Made by a program: the position numbers and the translations under genes
Notes under the pieces: model-generated
Told to the model about the DNA's origin: nothing
Databases searched by the model: none
What the model saw: the letters and a program-made list of their open reading frames with translations, nothing else
Shown here: positions 23,908 to 37,600 of the stretch, in pieces
Layout: each line of letters begins with the position of its first letter
Position numbering within the stretch: the stretch's first letter is position 1
NCBI RefSeq assembly: GCF_010389155.1
Contig: NC_057766.1
Span: 744,001-808,000 of the forward strand
Source of the DNA: Erigeron canadensis
Lineage: Eukaryota > Streptophyta > Magnoliopsida > Asterales > Asteraceae
Direction of reading: 5' to 3'
DNA length: 64,000 nucleotides

Positions 23908-26900
23908 AGACTAATTAGAGTCGATCTGGTATTTAAGAATCATTTATAGGATATGTTTGTATAGGTAATATGTATATGATTATAGATTTATAGTGACTGA
24001 ATGTGTACCACATAATCAAGTTCTGGTTTTCTAGTGTAAATTTACAAGTATGGATATTGTAGTCATGAGCGCATGTCTGTTTGTAGACTCGTCCTTGGGT
24101 GAAAAGTTTGTTTTCTGTAATTTCATCATTGTCTGATACTCTCTTTAAAAGTTAATCATTAGATTCGAAATGTTTCGACATGCTCATTCCAACCTAGCGG
24201 TCTCTTACTAGTCTTTTTCGCCAACTCTAGGCAGCAACCAAGCCTCAAAGTACTGGACTCTTGATCAAACCCAGTTGCGGCTCAATCAAATCGGAGGCCT
24301 AAATCAAGTTCTTATCATTGGGGTCTTTTTTAAGTAACAAAACTATTGATATTCTAAATAGAGTTTATTTCAAACACTAATATAAAATAATAAATCACTC
24401 CTAATATATCCGCTGAAACAACTATCACCTAATTGATAAAACTTAAGTTCTCTAATTCCCATTACTACGTGGTCATATGCATAACTAGAGAAATATGAGG
24501 CTTTCGGATACTTGGGGCCTAAAGTTTTTGCTTCCCTTGCTTTACCCTTGAGCCACTACTGATCATAAAGTTATTGATAGGTTGCAATGCAAGACTTGGA
24601 TGTATTCAGATTTTCACTCTTTTTTGGATTGTCTATCTATGTGAGATGCGGTATTATGAACTCCTCACTTTCTATGCATATCAGACAAGATCAAGATGAA
24701 TTGTGTATTGGCATTTGGCAACGGGGCTAATTAACAGGGAATATAATACAATAAATGACAAATTATCCAAAAGTATCACCAAAGTTGATTGTTTTTTTGT
24801 CATCTTTATACGTTATATGTGTATATCTCACAGTTTTAAATTCAACTATGCGTTTCGGTCCTTTTCATTATGTCGTCTCTAAAGTTTGAAGAGAATTAAG
24901 TCTAAATCCAAAGGAATATGCTGCAATAATACATTGCATGTACATTAATTAGAAACGAACTTTGAAATAGAGTATAATGATAGAAGGGTATAGAAGGGTG
25001 ATGATTCTCTCAAGTTGATTCCCCAACTTGAGTCAAGTTGAATAGATTTTGAACTTTGAATGAAAATCAATGGTCAAGATTCACCTTTGAATCTTTGCCT
25101 TTGATTTTCTAACAACGACCAAGATTACCCTAGTCATTTTAAGGTTAACTTAGAAATCCCCTTCTTAAAAACAACCATTTCATCCATATAACCAGCCATG
25201 CCATATTGCTATTTTATACAATAGTTGAGAGTTGATTTATGGTGATGATAATCTTGATAATATCATTTCTAGGAATGATTATATGACCAACATAGGTTTG
25301 TATTTTACGCCTTCAACACTTTAAACTGCGATATTGATTATAAATGGTCCTAATGTGATCATGGAATTGGAAATGTGGACCATTGGTCCTGAACAATGTA
25401 GGGCTCAAACCGCCAAGCATAGGTCTTGTGCAACTCAATCATTAATGCTTTAATGTCTTTCTAACATGTCACCTTCCATTTCCTTAACTATGGTTATTTT
25501 CATTTATTTTTTAACTACGAATGTTAGTAGTGAATTTTCAAATTAGTATTTTACCATAATGTAATACTATGGGAATTGAACTCTAGACATTCTCATAAGG
25601 AAATCTTTAAGAAGATACTTTTTGACATATACAATAGATTTGAATCCTTAGTATAGTTATTACCAAGACCGCAAGAAGTTGAAATAATATATATATTTAA
25701 CCATTTATTTTTAAAAAAATATGGTAACCTTTAAACTATAAATTAATATTCATACGTAAATGATATCTATAAATAAATTCGTTCACATATAAACTGATCA
25801 AGTTATACCTGATAAACATATATGAATAATCTTCACATAGTTACAGAACTCCCCTTTCTAGAATTATAAATTTGTAATCTTAAAATACTCTTCACCTTTA
25901 TTTATAATATTAAAATATCTATTTCATTTATTTAATAATATCCTTAATGAGCTAATTTACAATATCTAGTTCTTAAATTTCTATAATATCTACACTATCA
26001 TGTTTAAATCATTTACCTACACTATTCGTTGTCGTCGTAACTCCCATCATCACACCATCATTACCAATATTGTTGTCGCGAACATTCAATGTGTGTATGT
26101 ATATATATAATGAAGTACTTATAAATTTGACCATTGTTTCCATGTATAAAAACCAATGAAATAGTCTATCAAGTGGAATATCACATGATTGATAGAAATG
26201 GTTACATCTACATGTTAGAAATTTGTAGTACTGTACATCCAAGGTTCTATTCACATGCTATTTGTATTAAGTCAATAAATAATTAATTGAAAAAGAAAAG
26301 ACCTATTTTACATGATAACATCAGATTTTCTTTTTTCATTTTATTTATATCAATTATTAAGATGTGGGATCAATAGTTATGATTGGGACTAACATGTGAC
26401 ATGACTTGTAGATAGGTCTCTTTTTAAAATTTTTTTATTATATATGTATATAGGTATTAGGTAAAATAAAACAAGTATTAAAGTAAAATAAATAAAGCAA
26501 TATGTTTTTCTTTACTAATAATTATCGTGCATCATGAAAACCATCGTATATCAATTGCTTCGTGAATCACCGTGCACCAATTTAACCATCATATAAAGGC
26601 CAAGATCTTTATATTTGTTTTACTTTAATACTTATTTTATAATATCCAACCCCTATGTATATATATTAATATATTTGATTTTAGTTTATTACAAAAGTTA
26701 AAAACAAAAAATCTATAATTAAGTGATATCAATACGAATAAAATCAAAATAATGCCCAATGTATCCAACATATATATGTTGTATAATTATTATTATTTAC
26801 TTGATAGATAGTTTGTAGCTACTAGCTAGTGTTGTGAAGGAATTCGAAATCATTTATTTTCAGGGAGCTCGAAATCGACTTTCGATTTTTACGAGTAAAA

Positions 26901-27347
26901 GAAAGAAAGAAAGAGTGACAGGCTAGAAAGAAAAAGACAACCGGGTCCCACTGTTGAATTGCCGCTAAAACCGGACACACACCTCAATTTAAGAAAATAA
27001 TATAACCAACCAATTTTCCATTTATAATTGCATTATATTATATTATTATTATTAATATAAATATAAATAAATTATATTACTACTCGTATTAGATAGACGT
27101 AGATCTAGTGTTCGATTTGTTTATCTTTTTATATATAGGTTTTCGTCTCTTCTTTTATTTCCATCTGTTATGTTATTAGGGCTAGTTTTGTTTATTTTTT
27201 TCCAGAGTGATGAAAATATATATATATGAATTAGTGTATGTATATATAAATATTTATGTGTTTCTATTGAAAAGCAATTACATTATCATTATTATTCTTT
27301 GTATTTAATTAACATAAATCTTCAAAATTTAAAAGTAAAATATAAAA
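23908..27347. other. 3' UTR and long intergenic stretch
   Basis: The phospholipase 3' UTR probably ends within 24000-24150. The remaining 3.2 kb has no supported gene. At 25890-26100, words such as TTTCTATAATATCTACACTA and TCGTCGTAACTCCCATCATC resemble the 3' part of the Helitron at 54267-54890, but no terminus is intact. AT-rich sequence at 27000-27330 is the likely kinase promoter and leader; a good TATA candidate is TTTTTATATATAGG at 27126-27139. Confidence 0.35.
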
Positions 27348-30300
27348 ATGGGTTGCTTTTCTTGCTTCAATTCCCACTCTCATAATAATGTTGATAATTG
27401 TGGTGATGCTGCTGCTCTGGACTCCAATCACACCCCCTCAGGTTTATTTAAATTTTTTGTTTTTTTTTGAAAAAATAAATAAATGAATTTATTTTTCATG
27501 ATTTTTATGCATTATTGTGTGAATGTAGGTCATGGAAAGAAAAGAAGATACAAGGATGTTACTGGTAAGGTTTATCGAATATTTTCGAGATTGCAAAAAC
27601 TTATTAGAAATAATATTAATTTATAATGTAGTTTTAAAGTAGGAGTCTTTTTTGTATATATGTTTGGTGTGTAGATGGGAAAGGGGTGGATAGTATGAAA
27701 GGAAAAGGGATGGCATTGAGTGGTCAGAGAGCAAATGTGGCACGAAGCTTTACGTTTCGCGAGCTAGCCGCATCCACACAGAATTTCCGCGTTGCGAATT
27801 TGATTGGTGAAGGCGGATTCGGAAGCGTTTACAAGGGCCGCTTGGATTCTGGCAAGGTATTTTGCTTAAAGTTTGTTTTTTTAGCTATAGATGGGAATAA
27901 GTATCTTGAACTGTTGATGTGTGTGATGAAATGTGACTTCAACATTAAAATCAAACTTACTAATTATGTAACGATATGATAGTTAGTTCCGCAATGCTAG
28001 AGATAATTCGCCAATGTAACTTCTACTTCAAGAGTTAATTTCCTATGGTTATTTCTTGTTTGATTCTCCAAATTTGCTAAGATCATAATCCGTTGAGTAA
28101 CACTTAGGATTGGTTCTCAGCTTTAATGCACTCGAGGTTTCTAAATTTACATATATCTTGACATTTGGTTTACTTATACCATCTTCTTAACGGCTTGTCA
28201 CCGTAGATAATCATAAAGCATAATTATAATCACTTTTATCTCAACAAGCGAAATACATACATAGCCTTGTAATGCATAAAGCGAACTTTGCTTTCAACAT
28301 TTACTAAAAAAACAAGACAAATCTATTATCTTGTTAAACGTACATCCAAAAAATCCTTATGCACTTTAGGCGATTAAATATTGAGTGGTGGTTGCGGTGT
28401 CTTATGTTTGTATAAGCATTTGTTTCATATGTTTGTTTCCCTTATATTGTGGCATTGATAATGATAATGTAGTTTTATGAACAGTTAGTGGCTGTAAAAA
28501 AGCTCAACTTGAATGGACTTCAAGGGAACCAAGAATTTATTATGGAGGTTCTTATGTTGAGTCTACTTCGCCATTCAAACCTTGTCACATTGACTGGTTA
28601 CTGCACAGACGGAGACCAGAGGCTCCTGATATACGAGTACATGCCTCGGGGAAGCCTGGAAAGTCATCTTTTTGGTACGTTTTAATTCATTGCATTCTTT
28701 GATCACTTTCTTTAGCGAGGAATGAGTTTTAATGAGAAGACTATATGATGCATGGATATCTAGACACTGGTTGTCTCTGACATCAAGTTTCTAGGCTGTT
28801 GTGTTTTTTTAAAGTTCAAAAGTCTTGTCTTGTGTCCATGTGCATACCTGATGAGCTCATAGGTTTGTTCCATTTTTATGTTAATCTTGTAATATTAATA
28901 GAAGAGATAGAAACCTGAACAAGGAAATATTTTACTTTATTTTAGATGACATGTATTGGATGTATCCTTTTCTAATTTACTATATTTTTGTTTTCATGGT
29001 ATAGATCATTTTTGGGATAGGTAAAAAACTAATAATGTCCTAGGAAGAAAGTGAGAGTATCATCGATGGGCCAACTTGGTTTAATAAATTATATTCACAT
29101 GCACTTCTATACACCGGCTCTGCTTTAAGTTAAGAACAGAATACTAACATCTCTGTGTACGTGATCACCGAAGGTCTTAATTATGGGCTGCAAAACAGGG
29201 GTCGGTAGTAATGACTCAATTATAAGCTAGGTGGCTGTAAGCCTATAAGGACACAATCTTAAACAATGTGACCCACTTCCTGAGTAGCAGTGTTTTAAAT
29301 TTACCGTTTGAATCGCTATAAGTCTGACGCGTTTCCTTGGTGTGAGGTCTCCCATGCCATCGGTCAATTTTCAGACTTACTATTGTCTAGTTAAGAATTT
29401 CTTTACAGTACAATATTTTTGTTTCATTTGGTATCAAGCAAGTCTCATGGTAAACTTAACTGAATGCATACCTGTTTTCAGATCTAACTCCTCATCAGGA
29501 GCCATTGGATTGGCACACCAGACTAAAGATTGCGGTTGGTGCAGCTCGTGGTCTTGAGTATCTTCATTGCAAAGCAAATCCACCAGTAATTTATCGTGAT
29601 TTAAAATCATCGAACATATTGCTAGATAATGAATTCAATCCAAAACTTTCAGACTTTGGGCTTGCTAAATTGGGTCCTGTTGGTGATAACACCCATGTGT
29701 CTACTCGAGTTATGGGTACCTATGGTTACTGTGCACCTGATTATGCAATGAGTGGTAAACTTACAATAAAGTCAGATATATACAGCTTTGGTGTTGTCTT
29801 GCTGGAGCTGATTACTGGGCGCAAAGTAATCGACATGACCAAAAAATCCGGAGAACAAAATTTAGTTTCGTGGGTAAGTTATTGGTTGATTTTCTCTTGT
29901 TTTGGAATGTTTTTATTTCTTTAATTATAATGAGCACATGAGGCAAAATTTGATGGGGACTGATCAATTGGCCAAACCAGACTTAGGTGAATGCTGAACA
30001 CAGTTTAAGTTTTGTTGTTGACTTACTCGTCAGTAGAGGTTGGGCCGTCGGGGTAGGTCAACCCATTATCGTTTTCCTTTTCTTAAATTATTTGAAGTTC
30101 ACAAATATATGGATATATATAATCGGAAATGGGTTAACATGGGTTCCATTATATCTCAAGTAGTTTAAATTAACTGATATAGCTTACACAATGACGTCAA
30201 ACAGGTCACATACTCACATGGGTCAAACTGTGTGGTGATCCAAAGTCTAATTTCTATACATACAATCTCTTAAACTACTTTGTGCTTTGACTGAATATAT

Positions 30301-30809
30301 GGATTATTATTATAAAACACTGTTTTGTAATCATGATGTAGGCATGGTCATTAATAATAAATTGAGCAAGTGTGTGTGGGGTTAACTCCAACCTAATTGT
30401 AAATCGTGTATATAAGCATCTTAATCCACATTGCATGTCTCCTTAATCTATACCCAATGTGTTTGCATCATTTGTAGTAATCCACTTTTCATTCCAAACT
30501 TTTTTGTAGTCCCGGCCATTTTTGAAAGATAGGAAGAAGTTTGTTCAGTTAGCAGATCCTTTGCTACAAGATCGCTTCCCTTCACGTTGTATGCACCATG
30601 CGGTTGCCATTATTGCGATGTGTCTCCAAGAACAAGCAAATTTTCGGCCCTTAATTGGTGATATAGTTGTTGCTCTCGAGTACTTGGCATCTCAAGCTGA
30701 GATATCTGAAAATCCTAAGAGCTCGACATTTAATTCTCGCCCATCACCCTCAAAGAAAGAGAATGAACATGTTGCACATGAGCGAGGTACAAAAATTCCG
30801 ACTTCTTGA
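27348..30809 (+). CDS. RLCK-VII kinase, ASG5/PBL21-like
   Basis: Six exons: 27348-27441, 27529-27564, 27675-27856, 28485-28674, 29482-29873, 30510-30809; 397 aa. The N-terminus MGCFSCF carries Gly2 for myristoylation and Cys3/Cys6 for palmitoylation, so the protein should sit on the plasma membrane. After [10 protein letters not shown] and [15 protein letters not shown] comes a complete Ser/Thr kinase domain: P-loop [11 protein letters not shown] (88-98), Lys109 in [13 protein letters not shown] with catalytic Asp207, DFG Asp225, and activation segment [20 protein letters not shown]. The tail ([34 protein letters not shown]) matches ASG5/PBL21 (At1g20650) and PBL22 (At1g76370) more closely than PBL27. 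Such RLCKs relay signals from surface receptors. The usual APEY is APDY here, a mild change. No break is seen. Confidence 0.92.
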
Positions 30810-33688
30810 AATTGTGGTAAACCGAAGATCCATTACAGAAAATAGGAGCCGTGTTATTCTAAGAGGTTTACTGCAAAAATTAGGAGTCAAAGAAGATGAT
30901 GGGAAGATTACTTTACTTTGAAGCATGAGGTACACAATCTCATTGTCAATTTATTTCTCATGTTAGGGAAACAATATTTATACCATGTTTACTCAACAGT
31001 ACCATTATACATCGTGGGAATTTGACCAACTTAGTTGTGCTCGGTTTTTCCTGCTAGCCAACCCACCCATTATACTTCCTTTCATTTGTAAATTGGCTGG
31101 TTTTGACTATACAAAAATTTACGATAGTTTGTGTGGGAGACTGGGAGTTCATTAAATGTCTATAATTACTAGCAGTAAATGAACAAAAGAATAAATTTTT
31201 GTTGATTCACATTCCTCTTATTGTGAAAAGGATGAAACGGGACCTGCTGTTTCATACTGTATATCTTTATAACTAGTAATGTTATCCCATGAAGTTTTCA
31301 ATATGTTTGTGAAATTATTCTAGAAAATTTATTGAATATTTATGGAGAGTTACAGAGAAAAACGATAGATTTGTTGATACAAACCAATATTATAGTACAT
31401 TCTTAATGATGATGCTAAAAACCTTCTTATAAAGACATCATTTTCATGATGATTCTGCAAGTCAGGGTTTTAAAAGAAGTCTGGACTATAAAATGCTTTG
31501 AATAACTCTTTAATTGATTGAATACAGTATCACTTCTTACTTATTTCTATTCTGTAATGATGGCGTTGAAGAAATCTGTATTTGGAAGTTATTTAACCTG
31601 ATTGAACTGGATGGGTTGAAATTTTGAGCAAAAAGGACTCGATTTTTGGTTCCTTTCGTTAAATTTCAGTGCTTAGTGAGCCCCTCTAAATATTTAAGGT
31701 ATCTTTTTTTTCGAACTGCAAATTTGATCAACTTTCAAGAGCACGAGTAACATATATATAGCTGTAAATTGACAAATCACCAAAAACCTGGATACGTTGC
31801 CAGTTTCATGGGAATCCAAAATGGGAATCGTTGCAATTTTCTTCTAACACAATAAGTTAGTAATTTGTACTTACCAGTATAACCCCAAAAAGAGACATTT
31901 TGAGCAATGGCATTAATCTTTGATAATCCCCAATGTATGATCCCTGCAGGGATGATGCTTATGCTGGGATGTGTTTGAAAGTGAAACTCCGATGTCTCGT
32001 GTATTCTGTAAGTGCATATATGTCTGTTCCATCAACTCAGGTACTAGGGAAACGGAAGAAGCTGTGGATTAGTTTTATTATTTTCACCCTCGACAAGCAT
32101 TAGGTATTGTGAAGTAAAGTGTAGCTAATATTCATCAAATGTGTAATTATAGCACAAGTCTTGATTATAGATTTAATAGATTGAATTTGCATCCAAGCTG
32201 GCACGCCCTTACACTGTGCAGTATTTGATTTTCTTGAGACATGATTTATATAACCGATTCCCAATCCAAAACTTTATACCTTAAATCTCAGTTAACCCAT
32301 ATTAATTGTGTGGTTTTTGGCTTTGATTCTTGGCTTCTTGCTGCAGATTATATGGTTGTGTTGCCAGTGTTATACATTCCTTTCTACTTTATCTGAATGA
32401 TCAATATCTTGCATATGGTTTTGTGCTTCAATTGTGCATTCAGGCTATGTTTTGTTTTTATATATTTATTTTCTATTTTCATCTTACGGGTAAAGTTAAA
32501 CAATTACCCTATCTTAAAATTTGTCAAAGTGTATTACTAGTATTTTTATTACTTATTAGGCCAATCTATGTAAATGCAAGTTATGACTGGTTAAATAGTC
32601 TTTCCTGGGAAATTAGAAGGAATATCGGTGGATACTGGATAGAGCAAGTCTTCTGTTAAACTTCTGATCACAATGGAGCAATTCATGTAGATTATCTGTT
32701 GTCACAAACATGCTATTCGTAAGTATAAACATATGAACCATGTCGAATGCAGGTAACATTGCCATTTGGCCAAGTAGTTCAATCTCAAAACCCCTATGTG
32801 GCGGATTAAGTTGGATGTGGAGCTCCTTTAAACAAGAATACTTGTGGGAAACCTTTGGCGGTTACTAGTAGCTAAGGCCGAGTATTTATCAGCATGACAT
32901 CATAAATCAAAATCCAAACCACATACTTTTGGGTGTCGGAAATATCAAACCAAATGCCTTCGGCTTATAGCTAGCGGTTTGGTTATATTTTTATTTTTTT
33001 TTGTTACAGTTTTTTATAGTTTTAAAGGGGTCAAGCTCGCTTCTAGTTTCTACAATAGCGAGACCGTAACAACAAATTTCCAATATGAAGATAGAAAAAC
33101 TTACACGATATTAATGTCTAGTTAAAAAATAACTCAACGATACAAGCGTAAACAGAAATAGATAGCACGAATCAAAATGTCTATAAGAAATAAAGTATAT
33201 ATTAAATTGGCATTAGAAATTAATGGTTTGGATTGGTTTATCTCGTTGGGTTTTCGTATGCATCCAGAAACCAAACTATTTCGGTTTTCTATAATTAAAA
33301 AACATAAGTAGGTTTTCCACTCAGGGGCGGGGTTTTGGTAGGACTATTAATAAAGTCGGGTTCAAGTTGTTGGGTTCCGGTTATTATGTTGACGGGTTGA
33401 AAATCTTCATCCCTAAACTGGCCCGCTAAAATTTTCAAGTTAATTGAAAAGTCTAACCCAGACCCATGGCCTACTAACCCAAACCTAAAAGTGACCCGGT
33501 TAATACATGGATCAAGAAGGTTGATGGGTTGGTTTAATTTCTGAGTCAAATCTTTTAGGATTCGACATGGTGGAATTAACAAAGCATTAGAGATTCGAAA
33601 CAAGCTAGACTAATTACTAGTTTTGTAAAAACTTAAATGTATTAACTATGGTTATTAATCACAGTTAATGTGAATTCATTTCAAAACT
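30810..33688. other. Kinase 3' UTR and intergenic
   Basis: No gene is supported. The open frame at 32330-32659 has hydrophobic, AT-driven composition and no family features. At 33305-33560, AACCC/GGGTT words recur on both strands (for example GACGGGTTGAAAATCTTC), like worn subterminal repeats of a hAT-type MITE, but I could not define ends. Confidence 0.3.
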
Positions 33689-33939
33689 TTAGACATATAC
33701 GAGCATGGTACCCATGCAATGCGGCGGCGATAGCATTAGTTGCAATATGGTGGCGTCGGCGTTAAGAGGTATTGGTAATTGATACATAGATATTTGATTT
33801 TTATAGATAATGAATATCTTTTAAAAGATTATGGAATGGTTGTGTAAGTTAATTAATTAAGGGTAAAATGGTAATTTCACATGTCCCAAAATTGTAAACT
33901 TTTCAACATAGGGATATAATTTTTATATAGTAGTATAGA
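33689..33939 (-). mobile_element. Small Helitron, 5' end clear, 3' end worn
   Basis: On the minus strand the element starts TCTATACTACTATATAAAAA right after an A (33940 on the + strand is T), a standard plant Helitron start. At the other edge the minus strand reads GCCGCCGCATTGCATGGGTA followed by CTCGTATATGTCTAA. This matches the GC-rich 3' region of plant Helitrons, with the hairpin weakened to CCGCATTGCATGGG and CTAA in place of CTAG. It is about 250 bp and carries no gene. Confidence 0.55.
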
Positions 33940-34271
33940 TATAGATGTAGAGTACAATCAAAGTTGAGATGGTTACTTACATATGAGTCAAGATAGTTTA
34001 TACTTTACGCTGACTGATACTATGGCAATGGCAAATGGATAGCATATGAACATGATCATGCACGTGGTCAAGATATTGACCAGTTAATTGATCATATTCA
34101 TACTTGTTTCTTTGATGGAGTCACATTGCCTTAGAATATATATGTACGTAGTTGTCACTTGATATAAGTAATGGGAACAATATAAATGTGTCATCATACA
34201 TACGTACTACTTCTGTAAGCAACACCACCAATACCTTTGATAAATGATTAGACTATTTAAAAATAGTTCAT
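33940..34271. other. Short spacer before the MULE
   Basis: Nothing is recognised until ATAGTTCAT at 34263-34271, the left copy of the target duplication of the large element. Confidence 0.4.
34263..34271 (+). repeat. Target site duplication, left copy
   Basis: ATAGTTCAT, identical to 42969-42977. Nine bases is the standard Mutator-type duplication length. Confidence 0.8.
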
Positions 34272-34329
34272 CTATAATGTTTTTTTTAAGCGCCTGATGA
34301 CCCGACCAGTTTTTTAGTAAAATGACCAT

Positions 34330-34360
34330 ACTTTTTGCAGCGAGGGTCGCTGCAAAAAGT
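34330..34360. repeat. Perfect 31-bp hairpin, left terminus
   Basis: Arms of 14 bases (ACTTTTTGCAGCGA and its exact complement) around GGG. It lies 58 bases inside the left end. Related copies lie at 42239, 42341, 42795 and 42887 near the other end. Confidence 0.9.
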
Positions 34361-34382
34361 CAGTGTACGAAACCGTACACTG
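34361..34382. repeat. Second hairpin, adjacent
   Basis: CAGTGTACG, AAAC loop, CGTACACTG, directly after the first hairpin. A third, looser one follows (CTGTGG...CCACAG at 34379-34400). All three lie upstream of the transposase TATA box. Confidence 0.75.
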
Positions 34383-34415
34383 TGGACCATCAAGACCACA
34401 GTTTACGGTTAAGTT

Positions 34416-34428
34416 CTATAAATATAAA
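34416..34428 (+). promoter_or_regulatory. TATA box of the transposase gene
   Basis: CTATAAATATAAA lies about 55 bases after the terminal hairpins and about 200 bases before the transposase ATG, so the left terminus probably works as the promoter, as in MuDR. The leader that follows has repeated TCTATCTTTCATT words (34448-34622). Confidence 0.55.
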
Positions 34429-34627
34429 CTTCATTTTCATTGTCTCTTAAAGTGATATCTTTCTTTCTATCTTTCATTGTATAAATATAAATTTTCTTTA
34501 GTTACTACTATCTATCTTAAAGCGTACGCGTTTTGAAGTGTTATTATTATTTCAAAAACTTTAGTATTATTATTACTATCTATCTTAAAGCGTTTCTATC
34601 TATCTTTCATTCTATCTTTCATCCAAG

Positions 34628-37600
34628 ATGGATTTTGAAAGTATATGGGGCGAAATGGGTGCGGAAGGTTTTGAGCTTCACTTAGAAGAACCTGATGAAA
34701 AATTTGACATACCAGAGGCGACCCCTCATTTTGACTACGACGCTAGGGTTTTCCACACCGATCAGGTATCCTTGTTAACTTTAAAAAAAACTAATTTAGG
34801 CAAATATCATTATTAGTTTATATTTTAGTAGTATTTAATTTGTGTTTTTTTGTTAAATTTATTGCATATTTAAAATGTTAGATATTTATTAGTATACAAA
34901 TTAATGATAAATTTTTAAAAAAAAACTAATTTAGGCAAATAACATTAGAATATTTATATTTTAGTACTATTTGATTTGTGTTAGGATGTTAAATTTATTG
35001 CAATGTTAAAATATTAGATATTTATTAGTATACAAACTAATGATAATTTTTATAAAAAAAACTAATCTACGCAAATATCATTAAAATATTCATATTTTAG
35101 TACTATTTCATTTGTGTTAGGATGTTAAATTTATTGCATATTTAAAATGTTAGGTATTTATTAGTATACAAATTAATGATAATTTGTTAAAAAAAACTAA
35201 TTTAGGCAAATATCATAAAAATATTTATATTTTAGTACTATTTAGTTTGTGTTTCGTTGTTATATTTATTGCATATTTTAAAATGTTAGATATTGCATAT
35301 TTAAAATGTTAGATATTTATTAGTATACAAATTAATGATAATTTGTTAAAAAAAAACTAATTTAGGCAAATATCATAAAAATATTTATATTTTAGTACTA
35401 TTTAATTTGTGTTTCGTTGTTATATTTATTACATATTTTAAAATGTTAGATATTGCATATTTAAAATGTTAGATATTGCATATTTAAAATGTTAGATATT
35501 TATTAGTATATAAATTAATGATAATTTGTTAAAAAAAATTAATGATATTGCATATTTAAAATGTTAGATATTGCACAAGGAAAATATTATCAAATGACTT
35601 TAATACCCCTAATCTTATTTTTACTAAACCCACTATTACTTGTAAATTTTTACCGCAATTTTGTATAAATATATTGCTCAAGGACTAATAATACATCTTA
35701 AGGTGTTCGATTCACACGAAGAATTGTTCAACTGGACCAAAAGTACAGGATTGCAGCTTGGTTATGTGTTAATCAAACGACGAACAAATTCCAACTTAGC
35801 TGGTGTAAGAAATAAAGTGACGATAGTCTGTAATCTTTCTAGGAAAATGAATGATAGGATAAGCGGCCTCGTTAAAAAGACACTTAAGTGTCAGTGCCCC
35901 TTTAGATTAATCGGTCGTTTCACTGATGATGGTTGGAGGATAACCGTTGTAGACGACACACATAATCACTATCCAGCAGAGAATCTGGAGGGTTACGCGT
36001 ACGCAAGAAGGTTGACTGAAGAGGAGAGATTATTTCTGGAAGAAGAATATCATCGTGGTAGTACGCCCCGTAGGATGTTAAAGCTATTGAAAGAAAAATT
36101 TCCAGGAAACTTGACCCGCAGTGATGACATTTACAATCTCCAAAAAGCTATGCGGAAGAAGGCGGCCGAAAAACATGGGAACACTCCAATGCAGGTATAT
36201 CATATCAAATTTACATATCTTTTTATTTATTTACTATGATAGAGTATCTGAAACGAAATATGTACGCCATATTGTTCAAACGAAACAGGTTATGTTCAGT
36301 TTGCTTAAAGAGCATAATTACTTGTATTATCATACAACAAACAGTGTATCTGGTCGGTTGGAGAATCTGTTTTTTATACATCCGACAGCATTTAAATTGT
36401 GGCGTGCATTTCCTTATGTTATCCAAATAGACGCCACGTACAAAACGAATATGTACAACATGCCATTGGTCGAGATCGTTGGTGTCACTCCAACAAACAG
36501 GACCTTTAGCATATCATATGCGTTTATCATAAGCGAACAAGAGCATAATTATAGATGAGTGTTGGAGTGTTTGAAGTCGACGTTAGGTGAAGGCTTTGCT
36601 GTGCGTGTCGTACTCACGGACCGGGATCTGGCGCTAATGAAAGCATGCAAAACCGTTATGCCTGAAGCATACCGTTTACTGTGTAGAGTGCACATATGGA
36701 GGAACATAGACAAATTTAGCATGCCATCGTTAAAAGGGGAAGGGAAATGGGGGCCTTTTTACGGATGGTGGAAAAAACTTTACGAGTCCCGCACACTAGA
36801 AGAGTACACCAACAATTTATCATATTTAAAAGAGAAGATGGGTCCCCGTTTAGACAGTAAGTGAAGTGCTTTTGAAGTTTTTTTTTTCCTAATTTTTGGT
36901 AAATCACATATACCCACACAAGCTAATCACATGTTAAATTGACAGAGGTTTACAAGTACCTGCAGAAGGAGTGGCTTTCCCCGTACAAGGAAAAGTTTGT
37001 GTCCTTTTGGGTGGATCAGCACATCAACTACCGTAATTACACTACCAACAAAGTTGAGGCTGAGCATTCACTCCTCAAGTCCGAGTTACAGGGGAGATGT
37101 ACATTTCAACGAATAATTCAGTGTGTTAATGATGTCCTCCTCGGACAAGATACAGAAATCAAGGGCCAACTGGAAGAAAGCAGGATTTATAGAGCTGGTA
37201 AACACAACTACCTATGTTTGAAAGACTTGCTTTGTGTTGTATCTGTGACAGCTCTTGATATAATGGTCGATGAAATAAAACGATTAAAAAATGAGATCGG
37301 AAAAGACTTGAGAAAATGCGGGTGTAAGGTGTGGACTAGTTGTGACCTTCCATGTGCCTGCCGTCTAGCTGCGTACATGCATTGCAGTAAGTTTATTGAA
37401 ATATAAGCAATTGCTTTTTTTTATTTGCTAAATGCACAAATATTGTAATTATTTTTCGTCAAAAATGTAGACAAACGTGTTGAGGTGCATACCATAAATG
37501 ACTTTTGGAGAAAGCTAGACCTGACACTGTCGACATGCCTTCCGGACAACGATCATCGAAAAGACTCTGACGATGACGAAGCTATCGACCAATTAGTAGA

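Noticed and set aside
32330..32659. 109-aa hydrophobic open frame
   Set aside because: AT-driven Phe/Leu/Ile composition, no clear start context, and it is in the probable kinase downstream region.
33305..33560. Second hAT-type MITE
   Set aside because: AACCC/GGGTT words are suggestive, but I could not find paired ends or a duplication.
34379..34400. CTGTGG...CCACAG as a rho-type terminator or riboswitch
   Set aside because: This is plant nuclear DNA; it is more simply a third terminal hairpin of the MULE.
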